Source of the DNA: Otatea glauca
Taxonomy: Eukaryota; Streptophyta; Magnoliopsida; Poales; Poaceae
DNA: 64,000 bases
Assembly: GCA_036346275.1 (NCBI GenBank)
Contig: CM070721.1
Span: 2,182,452-2,246,451, forward strand
Direction of reading: 5' to 3'
The translations under genes and the position numbers were made by a program. The notes under the pieces were generated by a model. The model was not told the DNA's origin and ran no database searches. It was given only the letters and a program-made list of their open reading frames with translations. Positions 59,850 to 64,000 of the stretch are shown here, piece after piece; position 1 is the first letter of the stretch, and the number at the start of each line of letters is the position of its first letter.

Positions 59850-60934
59850 AACAGTGGTGAGATCAGTTTCAAGCCTCGATTACCAAATCAAAGTTCGGGA
59901 TGTTTACTGCCAATGAGAATCAAACCTTACAGGTGTTCCAGTGCCATATTGGCAATGGAGTGGTAATACTATGCGAATGCAAAGGATTGCAGTAGAAAAG
60001 ATCAGACAGCTCTGTTTGTCTCGTGCAGGAAGACATGTGGTGCAGCTGTGGCCCATCAACTCTGTCGCATGCGATGATGTGACTTGCATAATGCCACGCA
60101 CTCGGTCAAAGCAGAGCAGAGAAAGACAGCAACTTGCCCTCTTTTATACTCTGTTGCGTTACCCTTCTGCGCATCCAACAAAATTTGATTCTCACGCAAG
60201 CAAATATTCTAGCCGCAAGTGCAGGTGCAGCTTCCCAAATCTGTACTACTCAAGCTATCTTTCATTAATCATTTGCATTTAGTAAAATACTCAACAATCC
60301 TCGAAATGATGACTTTTCTAGCCTCTCTCATTTTTTTTAACAAAAATAGCTCTTTTTGTTTGCACGTTCTAAAAACGCGGAAGCCCAACGTGCCACAGAG
60401 AGGCAGCATGAGAGACGGGAGGTGCGAGAGCACACGACGACTGCAGCAGCTGCTTGCTGCTGTGCTCCGCAGAGGGGCAACATGGGAGACTTGCCCTCTT
60501 TTATATTCTGTCGCTAATTGGAGGCGCGGCAATACTACATGTTGGCATGCTCCCTGTGCGCGATATTTACGGGTTCGGAGGCTAAATTTGAAAAAAAAAA
60601 CTTATGGGCCTTGTTCTCAAAAAAAAAATTCGGAGGCTACATCAGTGAAAGTGAAAAGTTAAGAGAAAAGGTTGCCAAACACTTTGGGATCAGCTACCGT
60701 GTGAATAGCCTAATCGAAAAGGGCAAACACCTCCAAGTCCCGATAATGGCGTCCTCCCACCAAGAACTATGCCGAGAAGACGAAGACGACCTCGACGAAC
60801 ATGACAATCAAATCACCTCTCCGCTTTGTAAGCGCAGCAACGAACTCGTCATCTCAGTTGTTTTCTAGCTGTGGAAGATGGCTCAAGATTGCAGCAATCA
60901 CTGTTCCGTTGCTTAATTTCTTTCCACGAATGCA
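59850..60934. other. Spacer between cysteine synthase and OPT gene
   Basis: Unique-looking sequence with several short ORFs lacking domains. A stretch containing GCCCTCTTTTATAnTCTGT is present twice (60137 and 60494) in similar context (GCAnCnTGnGAnACTTGCCC), suggesting a local duplication. The last part is the probable OPT promoter and 5' UTR. Confidence 0.45.
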
Positions 60935-60946
60935 GTGCAGCCATCA

Positions 60947-61596
60947 ATGTCGCGCAGCTCACCGGACGAAAGAGAAGAGGAGGATGCGGTGGAGGAGAAC
61001 TCGCCGGTCGAGCAGGTGGCGCTGACGGTGCCGGTGGGGGACGACCCGACGACGCCGGTGCTGACGTTCCGGATGTGGGTGCTCGGCACGGCCTCCTGCG
61101 TCGTGCTGTCCTTCCTCAACACTTTCTTCTGGTACCGCAAGGAGCCGCTCGAGATCACGGCCATCTCGGCGCAGATCGCCGTCGTGCCGCTCGGCCGCTT
61201 CATGGCCGCCGCGCTGCCGGAGCGCGTCTTCTTCCGCGGCCGGCCGTGGGAGTTCACACTCAACCCGGGCCCCTTCAACGTCAAGGAGCACGTGCTCATC
61301 ACCATCTTCGCCAACGCCGGCGCCGGCAGCGTCTTCGCCATTAACGTCATCACCGCCGTCCTCGTCTTCTACGGCAAGCCCATCTCCTTCTTCGTCTCCC
61401 TCCTCGTCGTCCTCACCAGCCAGGTAGGTGGTATTCATGCACGTACCGGAGTACGCGTCCAAGACGGCGTGTGCATGAATTGCTACTCCATCATGTAGGT
61501 GCTGGGTTTCGGTTGGGCGGGAATATTCCGGCGGCATCTTGTGGAGCCGGCGGAGATGTGGTGGCCGTCCAACCTCGTGCAGGTCTCCCTGTTCAG
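60947..61596 (+). CDS. Oligopeptide transporter (OPT family), 5' part
   Basis: OPT proteins are plasma-membrane proton-coupled carriers of small peptides or metal chelates. Two exons are visible: 60947-61423 and 61499-61596. The N-terminal part reads SPVEQVALTVPVGDDP and LTFRMWVLG, followed by membrane segment TASCVVLSFLNTFFWYR, ISAQIAVVPLGRFMA, and the family signature NPGPFNVKEHVLITIFANAG. Two further hydrophobic segments follow (VFAINVITAVLVFYGKP, SFFVSLLVVLTSQ). Exon 2 gives VLGFGWAGIFRRHLVEPAEM then WWPSNLVQVSLF. The usual protein is over 700 residues, so most of it is missing here. Exon 3 was not found in the remaining 2.4 kb, so the gene either has a long intron reaching past the window or is truncated. 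The start at 60947 (MSRSSP) is preferred; an in-frame ATG also lies at 60935. Confidence 0.88.
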
Positions 61597-63604
61597 GTAC
61601 GTATGTCCAAATCTGCAATAACTAACTTTCCGCCCACAATACATCTTTGGTTATTTACAGGGTAGATTGCTTATCTTTTCTTTGATTAGTTAAGAGAGGT
61701 TGAATTGGCACTTGTAAGTAGCTTTCGATCAGCAATACATCTTTGATTATTTATAGGTAGCTTAGCTTAGCTTTGATTAGCTAAAAGCATAATTACCAGA
61801 AACACGGTTCATCTAAGTAATGGTATGGGATTTGGGTTCATAGTTTCGCACTTTTTCTTTCAATTTTCACTGCGAAGACGAACCATGTACCCTAAACCGA
61901 TTTGGATTCGATGAATCCAATTCACGATTCGCGGGGGTTTACAGCAAATACGATAACTATGACTAAAGAGATAGTGTTGGCACATGTAAGTAACTCCTCA
62001 CCGGTAATGTCTCCCCAGTTTTTCCTTATGTTCAACAGGCGAACAGCTTGTTGCTTATAAATTATAATTGATGGATTTACAGGACTAGCCCTAATAAACA
62101 GGTAAAAGACGATACGAAGTGACACATATTAAAAATCATTCTCAAAGTACCATATGCTGTTGCATTCTTATTTAATAAAAAAGTGCATATTATTGCATGG
62201 ATGTAGTTTCTTATAGGATACCCAGGCCAGCCACTAACTAATGTCATATTATCATGCCGAGTTATTGCAGCAAACAATTTTGTGTGGTGGTGAGTCATGT
62301 CTCATGTGTCATCACTTCTTTGAATTTTCACCAAGCTACGACAAAACAGAATAAGCAAGTGGCCAAGTTGCAAGTCGTTAAGGACGCTACTGAATATGAA
62401 AATATCATCCGTCCTGAGTGCTTGTTCCATCATTTGCATGCGTAATAGTAAGATATATATTGACATGATATATCTATATAAATAAAAATAACCGGTGATA
62501 TTCAAGATACCTTATTCATTTTAAAGGTAAGAAAATCCCTCAATAATTTCAAAATCTAAGAAATTCTTACATTAATAGAAAGAAAAAAAGAAACAACTCT
62601 ACCACTTATTTTGATATGACCAGATTATAATGATGCAGATTAATCATATATAAATATTAAAGTTATATAATAAATACAATTGTATTTCAATTATTTGAAA
62701 TAGAGTTATGTATTAAAAACAATTAATCCTAATATGTAGCGGTGTAGTTGTGTAAATCTGCTATTTGCCGCAAAAAGGTGGATGTTGACGTCAGGGTTTC
62801 GGATTTCGGTTTCGGATCAAATACCGTTCACGCCCGGAAAACAAAATTTCGGCGAAATTCGGTAATTTCGGAGAAATCTCGTCCGGAAATTCAAATTCAA
62901 AATTTGAATCCGGTTTTTTCTACCGAAATTCGAATTTCGGTGAGAATTGGCGAGATCTCCGAGAAATGGCGAAATTTCGGCCGGATGGACAAGCCCGAAA
63001 ATTGGTCCAAAAGATGGAGAAAAATTTCGAAATTTTTGTGGAGAGTTCGACGTATTATTAATGTTGTCATAAAATTTCAGATTTTTTGAATCATGTAAAT
63101 TTTTAAAAATTGAAACACTGTATCTGTCGTAATGAAACGCCACCGCAATTTAGAATCGAATGAAAAATGAGACAAAGCATGTTATAAATATTTGAAATTT
63201 TAATAGCATGATTCGACATGTGAATAATATTGCCATAAAATTTTGAGTTGTTCTTGAAGCTCGAGGAGTTTTTAAAAATTGTGGAATTGGTATCGTGAAG
63301 TAAGAAATTTTGCAAAGATTTTGACTGAAATTCAAGATTGGGAGTCATAATTCGAAACAATTAATGTATATTGACATGAAAATTATTAAGAATGTAATAA
63401 AATTGATACACACAACAAGTCTTCACATATTTGCATATGACAATTAAATGAATGTATGTTTGCATCACATACCTACGAGTAGTAAAGCGCCTCTCAGTAG
63501 GTTAGAACAGAGTGTTGAGTTATTTTTAAGAGGGAATAGTGCCTAAGATCTTGATTTAATCCTAAGTGTGGAAATGACTCAAAATCATACCTTGAAATCA
63601 TGCT

Positions 63605-63730
63605 AGTTGCATTTGGAACAAAGTTTTAAATGTTCTGTTTTTTACCTAAGATTTTTACCTAAGTTTTTTACCTAAGTTGCATTTAGAACAAAGTTTTAAA
63701 TGTTCTGTTTTTTACCTAAGTTTTAGCAAT
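63605..63730. repeat. Tandem duplication, 70-bp period
   Basis: AGTTGCATTTnGAACAAAGT starts at 63605 and 63675. One mismatch is seen over about 46 bases, and TTTTTTACCTAAG is repeated inside the unit. Confidence 0.85.
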
Positions 63731-63770
63731 TTCAATTTTTTCCGGATTTTTCCATCCGGCGCAAAACCTC

Positions 63771-63847
63771 GTTCACGCCGGACCACTTGGAAGTAGTCCG
63801 GCGCAAAAAGTCGTTCACGGGACTACTTCCAAGTGGTCGGCGTGAAC
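63771..63847. repeat. Long near-perfect hairpin
   Basis: The left arm 63771-63799 (GTTCACGCCGGACCACTT...) pairs with the right arm 63820-63847 (...AAGTGGTCGGCGTGAAC). There is one unpaired base over 28-29 positions and a 20-base loop. It lies in the hAT-like region at the window's end. Confidence 0.88.
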
Positions 63848-64000
63848 CGACTTTTATCCTATTTCGATTTTTATTTTTAAAACATAACAAATGATGTTAA
63901 AATATTTTCATAAATTTTATGTATTATCCTACATATCTTATGATACTCCCATAAATTTTTCATAGCATGAAAATGCATTCTCAATTTTTAAAATTAGAGA

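Larger units (their letters stand above)
61597..64000 (+). other. OPT intron 2 or inserted repeat DNA
   Basis: AT-rich sequence without recognisable OPT exons. From 62792 (CAGGGTTTCGGATTTCGG, preceded by GTTGACGT) it carries what looks like the left end of another hAT-type element, dense in GAAATTTCG/CGAAATTTC words to about 63040. No right end was found before 64000. Confidence 0.45.

Noticed and set aside
60219..60662. 147-codon plus-strand ORF before OPT
   Set aside because: No domain; ends in Lys/Phe runs from poly-A; likely spacer.

Overview
The window is plant nuclear DNA, almost certainly from a grass. Genes have many short GT-AG introns. Conserved coding genes are separated by AT-rich, transposon-filled spacer, GC-rich first exons are common, and Stowaway-type MITEs are frequent. 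From memory, the order PEX11-5 / DREB1C / SET protein / CDPK-like kinase / RRM protein / ... / oligopeptide transporter resembles the start of rice chromosome 6S. The sequence differs enough from rice that I would call it an Oryzeae (or close) relative rather than cultivated rice. No search was run.

Layout. 0-4 kb: PEX11-5 (+). Its probable long 5'-UTR intron holds a copia LTR and a broken TIR-domain (plant immune type) fragment. 4-13 kb: spacer with a tandem-repeat-bearing transposon and LTR-retrotransposon remains. 13 kb: single-exon cold-stress regulator DREB1C (+). 14-28 kb: a transposon desert of antisense LTR-type sequence, a dimeric tandem array, nested LTR fragments, a small hAT element with perfect 8-bp target duplications, a Gypsy-type LTR and a long SIRE/Maximus-like stretch. 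28-35 kb: an NLR leucine-rich-repeat fragment, a decayed Ty1/copia element flanked by an unusually long direct repeat, and a SET-domain methyltransferase pseudogene split by a 906-bp hAT element. 36-39 kb: a PEPRK/CDPK-like kinase without EF hands (-). 39-47 kb: MITE-rich spacer with two more hAT elements and a PPR4-like fragment. 47.8-52.1 kb: an RRM protein like the nuclear speckle RNA-binding proteins (+), with a one-base frameshift in exon 1. 55.9-59.3 kb: ten-exon plastid cysteine synthase (-), with a PLS-type PPR fragment just upstream. 60.9 kb to the end: the first two exons of an oligopeptide transporter (+), cut off by the window edge or by inserted repeats.

The genes are separate transcription units: peroxisome proliferation, cold response, Ser/Thr signalling, alternative splicing, sulfur assimilation and peptide/metal-chelate transport. 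The recurrent feature of the non-genic DNA is a set of non-autonomous hAT-type elements. They begin CAGGGTT (or TAGGGTT), end in AACC(C)TG, and have 8-bp duplications but very different interiors, many rich in short palindromes such as TTTCGCGAAA or TATCGCGATA.
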